NCBI GenBank assembly: GCA_002839445.1
Contig: PGYB01000027.1
Location: 1 to 52,367, forward strand
DNA length: 52,367 bases
Source: Candidatus Riflebacteria bacterium HGW-Riflebacteria-1
GTDB taxonomy: Bacteria > Muiribacteriota > Ozemobacteria > Ozemobacterales > Ozemobacteraceae
Direction: 5' to 3'
The notes under the pieces: generated by a model
Database searches by the model: none
What the model was told of the DNA's origin: nothing
Seen by the model: the letters and a program-made list of their open reading frames with translations, nothing else
Shown: piece after piece, positions 1-9,259 of the stretch
How the letters are laid out: the number at the start of each line of letters is the position of its first letter
Numbering within the stretch: position 1 is the first letter of the stretch
Made by a program: the position numbers and the translations under genes

Positions 1-1
1 T

Positions 2-3000
2 AATAATGACGGTTCAACCAGCAACGTCACATTTACAGACGGCACAGCCGCTGATTATACCGCCAGTCCGGCAAACGGTGCGACATTGACCAATGCAACC
101 CACAACGGCCAGCCGGTAACGATTACTCATACAGCTTCAAGTAAAACCGCGAACACCGGTAATCTTGCGGTTGCGGCTAACCCGGCCAAAGCAATCACAG
201 CGTTTGACTTTACCAGTCCCGCCGCGACCGGCGTTGTTAATGAAGGTGCCAAGACAATTGCAATAACGGTGCCGTTCGGCACGGTCGTAACTGCTCTGGC
301 ACCGGCTATAACTCATACTGGTGCCAGCGTCTCGCCAGACAACGATGTGGCACAAGATTTCACGAGTCCTGTTACCTATACGGTAACCGCCGCTGACGGC
401 TCAACAGCTGAATATACTGTGACCGTTGAGATCATTTCGGGAGTTATGAGTGCCAATTCTTCTACACCTGACGGAAGCTACAAAGTCGGTGCAGACATTG
501 ATATTCAGATAACTTTCAGCAAACCGGTTGATGTTACCGGCGTTCCGCAATTGACACTTGAAACCGGCGATACCGACCGGGTTGCCAATTATCAGTCTGG
601 TCACAGCACTAGTGTTCTGACTTTTAGATACACGGTTCAGGCCGGTGATACCTCTACCGATCTCGATTATGCCGGCACAAATGCTCTTGCTCTGAACGGC
701 GGCACAATCAAAGATGCTGCCGGCAATAATGCCGCTTTAACTCTCGCTGCTCCTGGTGCCGCCGGTTCACTTGGCGCCAATAAAGCTCTGGTTGTCGATA
801 CTGTTCGACCAACGGTAACGGTCAATCAGATGTCTGATCAGAATGACCCGAGCAATTCGGCAACCGTTCGCTTTGAGGCTTTGTTCAGTGAATCAATTAT
901 GGGTTTTGCTGCTGAAGATGTTCTATTGTCTGGAACAGCCGGTGCAACAACAGTATCTGTTGTTGAGATTGCTCCGGCTGATGGTAACCCGCCTCAATCT
1001 ACCTATAGAATAGACGTCAGTGGCATGACTGTTGATGGAACAATAATTGCCTCAATTAGTGAAAATGTTGTTTCAGACATCGCTGGTAATCTGAATGAGG
1101 AATCAACGAGCGCAGACAGCACAATAACTCGCGATACTGTTGCCCCGCTTCTTGTGCAAAGAAATCCCAGAGACCCGGCAGATGAATCGATAAATATTTC
1201 ACCTTCCGCTGTGATGAGGCTGTCATTCAATGAAAACGTAAAAATTGGCAGTACTGGGTTGATACATCTCTACAAAACTGGTGCAACGCTTGTTGAGAGC
1301 TTTAACAGCCTTTCTTCAGGCCTGACTGTTCAAAATAATGTTCTGACGATAAAACCAACCTCGGTTCTTGATTCAGCTCAGGGCTATTATCTGACGGTTG
1401 AGACAGGTATTGTAACAGACATTGCAGGAAATGCCTTTGCCGGCTTTTCTCTTAATACAGACTGGAATTTCGTCACAGCTGACAATAAGTCGATTACCTA
1501 CTTCGCCTTTGAACGAATCCTGCCTCCGACCTTAGGGGCGATCGATCATGCTGCCGGCACGATTATGCTAGAAGTCCCATGGGGAACAGATGTAACAACC
1601 CTGGTGCCATTTATTCAGCATACAGGTAACTCGGTAAGTCCTGCTGCGGAAACACCCAATAATTTCTCTGCGCCACAGAACTATACTGTTACCGCCTTAG
1701 ACACCACCACCAAGGCTTACGTTGTTACCGTTAAAGTCGCTTCACCGGTAGCGCCGGGCAATGCCATGCTGGACGTCGCTCAGAAGAAGATTCTGAATGC
1801 AAGTGTTAATATGCAGTATTCGAGAGATAATGGTTCAACCTGGGCTGCCTGCAATGGTTCAGTTGTTGACTTGACTGCAACTCTGGCAGTAGACGATCAG
1901 GTCTGGGTAAGAGAAACCGATAATGACTCTTCAAAAGTATTTCTTGGCCAGGTTGGCGCTCTTTCAGGTCGACCTGATATGGCATTCGCAGCAGATTCAA
2001 GGGTTTCTCTCAATGCAACTTTTCCGGATGGGAGTGAAAATTATACCTATGGTTCGATTGGCCAGAGCATGAAGGCATGGTTTTTTTATCACAACATTGG
2101 TGACAGTTCGGTTACCTCATTCAATTACAAAATTATGCTTTCGAAAGACCGGGTAATAAGTTTAAGCGATCAGATGATCGGATATTATTCACATAACCCG
2201 TCGCCAGGAAGTCCAGGCAGATTGCCCGTTACAGCAGGTAATTATTACACAGCTGATTTCAGCGTTCCGTCTGTTGATCCTGGGACCTATTATGTCGGCA
2301 TCATTCTGGATACCGATTCTGGTGTTGCTGAGTTAAACGAAGGAAACAATATTACCCCGCCTGACAAAGTTGCCACTCTTGTTGTCAAAGACTCCAAGCC
2401 GGTTTCCTCCGGGGCTTTAAAGTTCGTTAACTCATGGGGGACTAATGGCACATGGGAAAAAGTCAAAGATGGCTGTTACTGGGTGACCTACGAAACCATG
2501 AAAAAACAGCAACTGGCTATCTCATACAACTATGTTTCGACGATAAGCCCGTATAAGCCTACGGCACTGGCGGCATTCCAAATCGCTCACCCTTATCGAA
2601 ACGAATGTGTCATTACCCTTGGTCTTGGTAACCCCGCTTCCCCCTATAAGAAGAAAGTGGTGAGTGCGTTCTGGTCAGATACCAATATTTTGTCGGGCCA
2701 CACCCCCTTTCCTGATAATAAAATCGTCATTGATGTTTCAGAGTTTGCGCCTTATCTGAATGACTATAACTTGTTTCTAGCAGTCAGGAATCGTGATGTT
2801 ACAGCAGGTTCGATTTCGAGCTTAGAACTTGAACTGTATGATCAGAATGGCACTTCGATAAGGAATCTGACTTCGACAACACCTGGCGCACCGGTTTCGA
2901 TAGTTGCCAATACAGTTTCTTCGATTCAGATTAATTCGGCCGGAAATCTAACCACAACTGAGATGCAGCAGATAATGCCTAACGCGAGGTCTTCATTTGG

Positions 3001-3880
3001 CGACACAACATTTGTAGAAGTTCTTCCGACGTCTGACGAACTTGCAAAAGATATGGAAGCTGTTGGTGTGTTCGACCCGGCAAAGAACTATAACAAGCTC
3101 TATCAGGGTAAATATGGCACCGGGTATCAGCCTCCGACACTTGAAGACTGGAAGTCGATGAGGAAGTTGACCGGCGTACAGTCGGCAAATGTCAGGGGCA
3201 CCTATCCTGAGTCGGTTGACAACTCTGCTTTGCAGTATTTCCCGCCAATTGGCAATCAGGGTTCCGAGGGTTCATGCACCTGCTTTGCTGCAGGCTATTA
3301 CGTGCACACATACATGATGGCAAAGAAAAACGGTTGGAATCTCAGCCCTGCAACCTGGGAATTTCCTGACCCGAAGGGTGGTTTAACCAATTCTGGCGGG
3401 CCGAGTCTGGCATATCAGGATAAAATTATCAGCCCTGATTTTATCTACCATCAGATAAACTCCGGTGCAGATAACGGTTCGAATCATAGACAGGCGGTAA
3501 CCTTGCTTAACCGAATTGGCGGTGCTTCATGGAACACCATGCCGTATAAAACAAATGATTCGGTTTCATGGCCAGACGAGGTCGCCTGGCGTGATGCGGC
3601 CAGATTCAGGGGCCGTGAGGTGCAGAATTATACGTATGAATCAGTTAACAGTGGTTACCTGGTCATTCGTACTGATGATGATATTCAGTTGTTAAAAAGC
3701 ATACTCGCTGCCGGTTATTGCGTTACTACGGCACTGAATTCCGAAAATCTTTTTCTGAAACTTAGTGAAAAAGATGTGTTGCATGACCCGATTTCAGAAA
3801 AAATGGTGACAGATCACGCACAAACCATTGTTGGCTATAAGGAAGGGGCTGCCTGGAATCCAGATAACCCGGATTCGTAA
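2..3880 (+). CDS. Giant surface protein, Ig-like/DUF5018 repeats with papain-like C-terminus (5' partial)
   Basis: The reading frame is open to the left window edge, so the N-terminus and any signal peptide are missing; the first possible start inside (TTG at 86) is not a convincing start. Numbered from 86, I see a DUF5018-like domain (about 35-115), a SwmB-type Ig-like domain (120-240), further bacterial Ig-like domains (243-470), a second DUF5018-like domain (475-555), a CARDB-like domain (640-775), and a papain-like (C1) cysteine protease domain from about 1040. The protease has the oxyanion Gln (1058), Cys in GSCTCFA (1064) and His in TDHAQ (1244). The protein stops 20 residues after that His without the expected NSWG-type motif carrying the third catalytic residue. 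It is probably an exported, surface-anchored or secreted protein. The truncated protease end may make it inactive. Domain names rest on pattern recognition; the layout is clear, the substrate unknown. Confidence 0.8.
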   Translation, partial: NNDGSTSNVTFTDGTAADYTASPANGATLTNATHNGQPVTITHTASSKTANTGNLAVAANPAKAITAFDFTSPAATGVVNEGAKTIAITVPFGTVVTALAPAITHTGASVSPDNDVAQDFTSPVTYTVTAADGSTAEYTVTVEIISGVMSANSSTPDGSYKVGADIDIQITFSKPVDVTGVPQLTLETGDTDRVANYQSGHSTSVLTFRYTVQAGDTSTDLDYAGTNALALNGGTIKDAAGNNAALTLAAPGAAGSLGANKALVVDTVRPTVTVNQMSDQNDPSNSATVRFEALFSESIMGFAAEDVLLSGTAGATTVSVVEIAPADGNPPQSTYRIDVSGMTVDGTIIASISENVVSDIAGNLNEESTSADSTITRDTVAPLLVQRNPRDPADESINISPSAVMRLSFNENVKIGSTGLIHLYKTGATLVESFNSLSSGLTVQNNVLTIKPTSVLDSAQGYYLTVETGIVTDIAGNAFAGFSLNTDWNFVTADNKSITYFAFERILPPTLGAIDHAAGTIMLEVPWGTDVTTLVPFIQHTGNSVSPAAETPNNFSAPQNYTVTALDTTTKAYVVTVKVASPVAPGNAMLDVAQKKILNASVNMQYSRDNGSTWAACNGSVVDLTATLAVDDQVWVRETDNDSSKVFLGQVGALSGRPDMAFAADSRVSLNATFPDGSENYTYGSIGQSMKAWFFYHNIGDSSVTSFNYKIMLSKDRVISLSDQMIGYYSHNPSPGSPGRLPVTAGNYYTADFSVPSVDPGTYYVGIILDTDSGVAELNEGNNITPPDKVATLVVKDSKPVSSGALKFVNSWGTNGTWEKVKDGCYWVTYETMKKQQLAISYNYVSTISPYKPTALAAFQIAHPYRNECVITLGLGNPASPYKKKVVSAFWSDTNILSGHTPFPDNKIVIDVSEFAPYLNDYNLFLAVRNRDVTAGSISSLELELYDQNGTSIRNLTSTTPGAPVSIVANTVSSIQINSAGNLTTTEMQQIMPNARSSFGDTTFVEVLPTSDELAKDMEAVGVFDPAKNYNKLYQGKYGTGYQPPTLEDWKSMRKLTGVQSANVRGTYPESVDNSALQYFPPIGNQGSEGSCTCFAAGYYVHTYMMAKKNGWNLSPATWEFPDPKGGLTNSGGPSLAYQDKIISPDFIYHQINSGADNGSNHRQAVTLLNRIGGASWNTMPYKTNDSVSWPDEVAWRDAARFRGREVQNYTYESVNSGYLVIRTDDDIQLLKSILAAGYCVTTALNSENLFLKLSEKDVLHDPISEKMVTDHAQTIVGYKEGAAWNPDNPDS

Positions 3881-4023
3881 GCAATTTGTGAGCTGATACT
3901 ATTCGTCAGTGAGAGTTCCTGATAAGCCGGGCGGTTCGCGCAAGCGGGCCTCCCATGGCTTTTTGGGTTTTTTCGGTTGATTACATGAAGCGGGTCTGAA
4001 AAAAGGTTGACATCAATATTTAA

Positions 4024-4179
4024 TCGCACTCAGGAAAAGTTGCCGGGTTAAATGTAGAATCCTTCGGATTGGCCGGCATGCGGGAACGGGCTGAGCGCCT
4101 GGGCGGCAGCGTTAGCGTTGCTCCTGTTGCTGCGGGCGGAACCTGTGTTACAGCGCGCATTCCATTGGCAACCGAATAA
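4024..4179 (+). pseudogene. Remnant of a sensor histidine kinase (HATPase C-terminus)
   Basis: An open stretch without a start codon encodes GLAGMRERAERLGG followed by a GGT...RIPL ending. This is the classic G2-box end of NarL/LiaS-type histidine kinase ATPase domains. The stop is TAA at 4177. No kinase H-box or rest of the domain precedes it, and an in-frame stop lies at 4021. It is therefore a decayed fragment, left between the giant surface gene and the ankyrin gene. The rest of the 3881-4565 gap holds a GC-rich hairpin with T tracts near 3925-3985 (possible terminator of the surface gene), a terminator hairpin and a short dispersed repeat described separately. Confidence 0.6.
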
Positions 4180-4356
4180 TAACAGGAATTTAGGATTAGT
4201 ATAACATCATTGAAAATTCAGAGGTATGATTTGAAATTTCAAGAAAGACTCCTGCCATTCAGCCGCTGAGAAACTTCTACGCCTGCTCGAAGCCTGGCAC
4301 AAAGCATCGATACATTACGAAAGCTAACGTATGCAGAGAAAAAATGAATCCTTTGC

Positions 4357-4390
4357 GTATAAAAAGGAGCTGCCCTTGCAGGCAGCCACG
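4357..4390 (-). terminator. Hairpin terminator downstream of the ankyrin gene, inside a larger inverted repeat
   Basis: Read on the minus strand, GCTGCC (4369-4374 on plus) pairs with GGCAGC (4381-4386) and is followed by CCTTTTTAT. This is an intrinsic-terminator shape about 180 bp after the ankyrin gene stop. The hairpin sits inside a perfect 10-bp outer inverted repeat, AAATGAATCC (4342-4351) with GGATTCATTT (4399-4408), whose minus-strand side is again followed by a T run. The double structure could also be a small structured RNA. Confidence 0.5.
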
Positions 4391-4516
4391 ATGAGAGAGG
4401 ATTCATTTCTTTTATTTTTGCACAGCTGACGCAAAAAGCCTGTAAGTAAAAACACGTACAAAAAAACTGATTTTCATTTCACCGAGCAAGGTGCAACATG
4501 CAAAATTCGGCCGACT

Positions 4517-4544
4517 GAGATTGCTTCGCTTCGCTCGAAATGAC
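4517..4544. repeat. Fragment of dispersed 'GTCATTtCGAGCGAAGCGAAGCAATCTC' type repeat
   Basis: A 28-bp stretch of the kind common in intergenic nuisance repeats of many bacterial genomes (GATTGCTTCGC...GAAATGAC). Related sequences with the GATTGCTT/CGCAATGAC theme recur at 12523-12610, 19800-19880 and 30131-30297 in this window. Confidence 0.45.
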
Positions 4545-4565
4545 AAAGCCTTTCTCTGCCTCAAT

Positions 4566-6194
4566 TTACGGCGAGTAATCAGCTGGAAAGGATCTGTTCC
4601 AGTCTGGAAGGTTTTGATCGACAGGATGTTCCACTTCCGCAAGGATTCCCTGCATGAGAAGTTGGTGATAGAGGTTGCTCCATAGAGCTTTGTTTGGGGC
4701 TTCCCACATCAAAGACAGCACTGTCTTACCCTGCATGTTTCTGAAGCGAGTATTGGCTCCGAGGTTTATCAACAGTTGTGCGGCAGCTAAATTGTTTTGC
4801 ATGATCGCATAGTGCAGAGGAGTATCACCATTCCAGTTGGGCTGGTTGATATCGGCGCCGGCACTGGCCAGAATATTGATCATGCGGGGAATAAATTGCA
4901 TATCTACGCCATAGGTCAGAAGAATCTGGTGAAGCGGGCGATTTCCATTGAACAATATGGCATCGGGATCTGCCCTTTGTTGCAGAAGAGTTGCAATAAA
5001 CTCCTCCGAACCACTTTTCAGCGCGTTTCCCCACAGACGCTTAAACGTGGCTGAGTCTTTCAGGTGAGGGTTCAACCCCTTTGGCCTTAATTTCTGAAAT
5101 GTGGCAAAATCGGTTGCATAAAAAGCCGGCGGGCACCCGTCCAGATCGGGAGTGTCGCTGGCAAAACCGGATTGCACAATTTGATCGAAAAGTTCATGGA
5201 AGCCATTTTGCACAGCAAGGTGCAGCAGGGTCGCTCCGTCCCGCGTAAACAGCAACACGGCTTCAGATGCCGATGGAAGTGCCTTCAGCTGTTCTGGATA
5301 ACGGAGATAATGAACTGGCGTATAGCCGGAAGAATCAAATACTCTCCAGGGATCATATCCCATGCATGCAGCCAGTCTGCTTAGCGAGTCAGCGTCAGCT
5401 CCGGCATCAGCCGCCAGGTGTAGAAGCGACTTCTCGCCCGGTTGGAATTTTAATGAATAACAGGTTATCTCGTGTCTGGCAAAAGCGATGATTGTGCGAA
5501 AATGCCGAATCTCAAAAGCACGTTCCAGCATCTGCGTAAGCTGAGCAGGGGGCCTTCTCCATCCTGGAACGGTCATCAGCATTTCGACCAGAGTCGCTTC
5601 CTCTTCATCTGTGAAAGTGCCAGTGCGATAGAGGAATATCTCTTTAAAGGCGCCATCAGGAGAGGACCCATGCTCGATCATAAACTTCCATACAGATGGA
5701 AAAGCCTGCTCGCTCTCAGCAACGGCATGCCAAAGTTCGTCGCGCATGAGCAACCACATAGTCGGAGCGAGATATCGGATCGCTTTTAATTTAAGCAAGT
5801 CGCCCTTTTTGACCGTTTTCTCGACATTGTTCAGAAGCAGGCTGTAAAACATAACGACAGCTATACAAAACACATAAGCCATTGCTGTAGAAACTTTTTT
5901 CTGTTTATTCGCACATAAAAGCAGCCAAATCGGAAAGAACAGCATCATGACGAGCAACATGCCCGGGGCGAGATACTGGAGCTCCTGAAATTGAATCAGC
6001 CCACTAATCTTGATATTTTCTACATCGCTCACAAGCAAGCCGTAAATAATAATGGCAGCTATAAAAAACACAAAAGCCGTTGCAGCAGAAGATTCTTTTT
6101 GCTTGATCAGACAGAAAACCAGGCAAACTGGCAGGAACAGCAGAAAGCCTGCAAGTGTTGCCAGTCCTGATAACCAGACCATCACCTGAACCAT
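4566..6194 (-). CDS. Membrane-anchored ankyrin-repeat protein
   Basis: About 542 residues using ATG at 6194, which has AGAGAGG seven bases upstream. A longer GTG start at 6236 is possible but has no ribosome site. The N-terminal third has four hydrophobic segments (two close pairs separated by short polar loops with internally similar wording, AMAYVFCIAVV versus TAFVFFIAAII, suggesting a duplicated hairpin). The C-terminal half carries ankyrin repeats, best seen in DGATLLHLAVQNG, NGNRPLHQILL and NGDTPLHYAIMQNN. Ankyrin arrays bind other proteins; the partner is unknown. It lies upstream on the same strand from a terminator hairpin at 4357-4390 and downstream of the CHASE2 cyclase gene with about 109 bp between, so co-transcription is possible. 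Confident as a gene, function unassigned. Confidence 0.8.
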   Translation of the reverse strand: MVQVMVWLSGLATLAGFLLFLPVCLVFCLIKQKESSAATAFVFFIAAIIIYGLLVSDVENIKISGLIQFQELQYLAPGMLLVMMLFFPIWLLLCANKQKKVSTAMAYVFCIAVVMFYSLLLNNVEKTVKKGDLLKLKAIRYLAPTMWLLMRDELWHAVAESEQAFPSVWKFMIEHGSSPDGAFKEIFLYRTGTFTDEEEATLVEMLMTVPGWRRPPAQLTQMLERAFEIRHFRTIIAFARHEITCYSLKFQPGEKSLLHLAADAGADADSLSRLAACMGYDPWRVFDSSGYTPVHYLRYPEQLKALPSASEAVLLFTRDGATLLHLAVQNGFHELFDQIVQSGFASDTPDLDGCPPAFYATDFATFQKLRPKGLNPHLKDSATFKRLWGNALKSGSEEFIATLLQQRADPDAILFNGNRPLHQILLTYGVDMQFIPRMINILASAGADINQPNWNGDTPLHYAIMQNNLAAAQLLINLGANTRFRNMQGKTVLSLMWEAPNKALWSNLYHQLLMQGILAEVEHPVDQNLPDWNRSFPADYSP

Positions 6195-6302
6195 CAAATA
6201 TCCTCTCTTAACTCTGTCAGCGAAAGAATGGTTCACGCATTTCGGAGCCTGGAATGCTTTGCCAAGTCTATGCGAACAACAAGGTCAACAATCTCAGCGG
6301 GA

Positions 6303-8426
6303 CTACTTACTTTCCTGGGTGATGATGTTTTCCCAGCCTGTGGGTGGCGGAACAATCAGGTAACCTTTAATGCGGGTGTGCAATATGCGGGCGGGCTTGT
6401 CTCCTGGTTGTTGCGCCAGATGCACAGAAAGCAGGCGTTCAGCTTCGGCGAATTCTCTTTTTTCAACAGCGGCGTTAGCGGCATCGTAAGCAGTTTTGCG
6501 GGCCTTTGCTTTGTCGAGAAACATTTTGTCAGAATCGGCATGCTCGGCAAGAACTTCATACACGTAAACCTGTTTGTCTTTGCCTGCTACTTTGAGTTTG
6601 CCAAGACAGCGCGACAGAATAACCGATTCGGCAAGCTCGGCTGTGACATCACTGACAAGAATTTCTGACTGAAACAGCTTGTTGGCGGTTTCTAGACGCG
6701 CGGCCAGATTGACGTTGTCACCGATTACCGTGTAGTCAAAGCGCATGGTTGAGCCCATGTTGCCGACCACGACCACTCCAGTGTTGATGCCAATTCTGGC
6801 TTTTATTTCTGGTTTGCCTTCCTGCCGCCACTTTTCGCGCAAACGCGCCAGGGCTTTCTGGTTTTCGAGCGCGCAGCGGCAAGCTCTGATCGCGTGATCC
6901 TTCTGGTCGATGGGTGCTCCGAAAACGGCCATGATCGCGTCACCCTCGTATTTGTCGAGAAGACCGTCATACTTGAAAATAATCTCGGTCATTTCCGATA
7001 AATATTCATTCAGAAGGCTTACCACATCAAGCGGAGACATTCCTTCTGAAAGGCTGGTAAAGCCTTCGATATCTGAGAAAAATATTGTCAGATTGCGCTC
7101 TTCGCCATGCAGGTTGAGCTTGGAGGGGTTTTTGAGTATTTCGTTTACTACCGATGCGGTGACATAGTGCTGAAACGCGTGTTTGATGCGGAGCTTTTCA
7201 GATAGCTCAATATAATATTTCTTGCCAATTGTGTATGAAAGCGCGATTAACAGCAAAAAAACCGAAGGGGTAACGTCAAATATGCGGTTATAAAGGGTCA
7301 GCGAGACAAGTGAGCTGCTGATCAACAGCAGTATCGTAATGATGCTGACAATAAAAAACGACACAGGGTTTAGATGCGTAAATATTACGAACAAAAATAA
7401 CGCAAGCAGAACGGCGGCCATTCCGACGGTAACAAGCTTGTCAGGCGGAACAAGTGCTGACCTGTTAAGAAGATTTCTCAGAACCAGCGCGTTCAGGTAA
7501 GGGCTGTATTCGTTGCCACCCAGCGGCGTAAAGAACTTTTCCTCGGTCATTGAGTTGGCATACCCGATTATTACCAGCTTGTCCTGCAGTCCTTCCTGCT
7601 GAAAGCTGTTGTTATACAGGTCATAGAAAGACATGGTCTGGTAAGCCCTGGTCGGATTGTCATAGTTGAGCCAGAGATACTCACCATTACTCAGCGGAAT
7701 CTGCATCTGCTGATCGGCAAGCTTTACCAGCAGTTGATCGTCTTTAAACTCAAAGTCAGCCGGTTTCAGGTTGAAAAATCTGCGAAAAGTCTCGGTCTGA
7801 AAAGATGGCGTAACCTTGCCGGCTTCAGAAGTAAATTTCATCGAAATACTGCGAATAGACTCGTCACGGTGCGTGCGAAAATATGATGGGGCAGGCGAGC
7901 CGCTGCGCGACAGTTCGGGGTAGGGAAGCGTCATGCGCCGGTCGTCGCGTCGATAAGCGCGCAGTACAACGTTGCCTGCCTCGGCTACCGCTTTGGCCAG
8001 TTCAATATCCTGAGCCTGATCATCAGCAGAATTGGCGGCAAAAAAGACATCGAGCGCAATTACTTTTGGTTTGCAGGCAGACAGGTTTCTCAGGGCCTGG
8101 GCAAAGATGTAGCGGTTGCCCTGAAAGAGCCCGGGAATACCAAGTATCGAGCGGTCGTCGATTATCACGACAACAATGTCTCTGCTCGGGCCGTCAAGGG
8201 GAAGAAGTGCGTTCATCAGGCCAGGAGAGCCCGATGAACGCACATTCAGTCTTAATCTGAGGTCAAGCCAGTTGTCGTGCAGCCAGTTATCGAGTCTGGC
8301 GAAGAAGCCAGAGAAGAACATTATGAATATTATTCCAGCGCAAAACAGCACCAGGCTGTCGGCAGCAATTTTTCCCTGACGTCTGAAACCAGAAGACATT
8401 GTGCGTGAATCTTGCTTGATCAACAT
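6303..8426 (-). CDS. CHASE2-domain class III adenylate/guanylate cyclase
   Basis: 707 residues. A first membrane helix (about 24-43) leads into a large extracytoplasmic CHASE2 sensor domain (to about 320), then three close membrane helices (about 338-410), then a cytoplasmic class III cyclase domain. Both metal-binding aspartates are present (FSDIEGFT and YEGDAIMAVFG), as is the VIGDNVNLAARL signature, so the domain should be active, making cAMP or cGMP from ATP or GTP. A short helical tail follows. The architecture is the common CHASE2-TM3-CYC one. The chosen ATG has GGG four bases upstream; the second Met (10) has no visible ribosome site. The following ankyrin gene is on the same strand. 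Nucleotide preference cannot be read with certainty from the sequence. Confidence 0.9.
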   Translation of the reverse strand: MLIKQDSRTMSSGFRRQGKIAADSLVLFCAGIIFIMFFSGFFARLDNWLHDNWLDLRLRLNVRSSGSPGLMNALLPLDGPSRDIVVVIIDDRSILGIPGLFQGNRYIFAQALRNLSACKPKVIALDVFFAANSADDQAQDIELAKAVAEAGNVVLRAYRRDDRRMTLPYPELSRSGSPAPSYFRTHRDESIRSISMKFTSEAGKVTPSFQTETFRRFFNLKPADFEFKDDQLLVKLADQQMQIPLSNGEYLWLNYDNPTRAYQTMSFYDLYNNSFQQEGLQDKLVIIGYANSMTEEKFFTPLGGNEYSPYLNALVLRNLLNRSALVPPDKLVTVGMAAVLLALFLFVIFTHLNPVSFFIVSIITILLLISSSLVSLTLYNRIFDVTPSVFLLLIALSYTIGKKYYIELSEKLRIKHAFQHYVTASVVNEILKNPSKLNLHGEERNLTIFFSDIEGFTSLSEGMSPLDVVSLLNEYLSEMTEIIFKYDGLLDKYEGDAIMAVFGAPIDQKDHAIRACRCALENQKALARLREKWRQEGKPEIKARIGINTGVVVVGNMGSTMRFDYTVIGDNVNLAARLETANKLFQSEILVSDVTAELAESVILSRCLGKLKVAGKDKQVYVYEVLAEHADSDKMFLDKAKARKTAYDAANAAVEKREFAEAERLLSVHLAQQPGDKPARILHTRIKGYLIVPPPTGWENIITQESK

Positions 8427-8484
8427 TTTCCCTTTGTTCTAAGTAATTCTCGGCGAGCAGTCAAACCCGCATAAATAGATGAAA

Positions 8485-8513
8485 CATAGAAATTCTGCCC
8501 GAGAATTTCTATG
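8485..8513 (-). terminator. Perfect 12-bp stem hairpin after the acidic secreted protein gene
   Basis: CATAGAAATTCT and its exact complement (8485-8496, 8502-8513) flank a 5-base loop. On the minus strand it is followed by TTTCATCTATTTA, a weak U-rich tail. It lies about 47 bp after the stop of the gene ending at 8560 and before the cyclase start. A terminator or an mRNA-stabilising hairpin are both possible. Confidence 0.5.
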
Positions 8514-8559
8514 CTTCTCAGCCGATGATTGCATATTTGATAATATGGCTCGGTTACAG

Positions 8560-9225
8560 TTAATCTGGCTTAGGAAAACCGAGATATTTGCCTGGCCACC
8601 AGCCATCATCATCTTTGTCGCCATCTTTGCCATCAGCGTCGTCATCGCCATCTTCATCATCACCGTCATCGCCTGGGTCAGGGGTCGCTGTAGTAGTAGT
8701 AGTGGTAGTCGTCGTAGTAGTCGTAGTAGTATAAAGCCCCGGATCGGATGACATCGGTGCTGATGGCAGTTTGCTCTGAATAAAGGCTTTGATTTGTTCA
8801 GGAGTTGCGCCGTTCTTTACCATTTCTTTGACTTCTGCGCGGAATTCTTTGGCGTCAGTCTTTTTCCAGTCACGTTTGTAACCCTTGCTTTTTTCGTGTT
8901 TCTTGTCATACCAGCCGGCGGGGTCTTTGGGCTTGTCTGGCCGGTAAAGCTTGTCTTCGCGCAACATTTCGAGAAATCTGGCATACGCGTTGCGATATTC
9001 CTGCATCAACTTGACCAGCCTGCTGCGAACGTTTTTATCTTTGGATTTGCGGGCAGCAGTATAAGCTTCAAATGCCAGCATATATTCCATTACCGCCCTT
9101 TCGAGCTCCAGTGGCGCACGCAGCTGAATTTCATCAACTTCAGATTCACTCGGAGGATCTGCAAATGCCGGTTGGCAAGCCATGCCCAGAGCTATAACCA
9201 ACATAAGAAACAAAAGTTTTTTCAT
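8560..9225 (-). CDS. Secreted protein with poly-threonine stretch and acidic Asp/Gly tail
   Basis: 221 residues. A clear signal peptide (MKKLLFLMLVIALGMACQPAFA, cleavage after AFA) is followed by a charged helical region (about 25-160). Next comes an uninterrupted run of about 14 threonines encoded by an ACT/ACC trinucleotide repeat near 8692-8731, then a Gly/Asp-rich segment (GDDGDDEDGDDD style) and a short aromatic C-terminus. The Thr run may be a flexible linker and the acidic part may bind divalent cations; both are inference. The ATG is preceded by AGGAGAGAGG. It is the last gene of the pilin-like operon (34 bp after the previous stop). I recognise no family. The simple repeat is a candidate for length variation between strains. 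Confidence 0.75.
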   Translation of the reverse strand: MKKLLFLMLVIALGMACQPAFADPPSESEVDEIQLRAPLELERAVMEYMLAFEAYTAARKSKDKNVRSRLVKLMQEYRNAYARFLEMLREDKLYRPDKPKDPAGWYDKKHEKSKGYKRDWKKTDAKEFRAEVKEMVKNGATPEQIKAFIQSKLPSAPMSSDPGLYTTTTTTTTTTTTTTATPDPGDDGDDEDGDDDADGKDGDKDDDGWWPGKYLGFPKPD

Positions 9226-9259
9226 ACCTCTCTCCTTAACTCTAACGTGTCAAAAAAAC

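Noticed and set aside
6228..6668. 146-aa plus-strand frame over the end of the CHASE2 cyclase
   Set aside because: Antisense to a well-supported gene; composition reflects the complementary coding strand.
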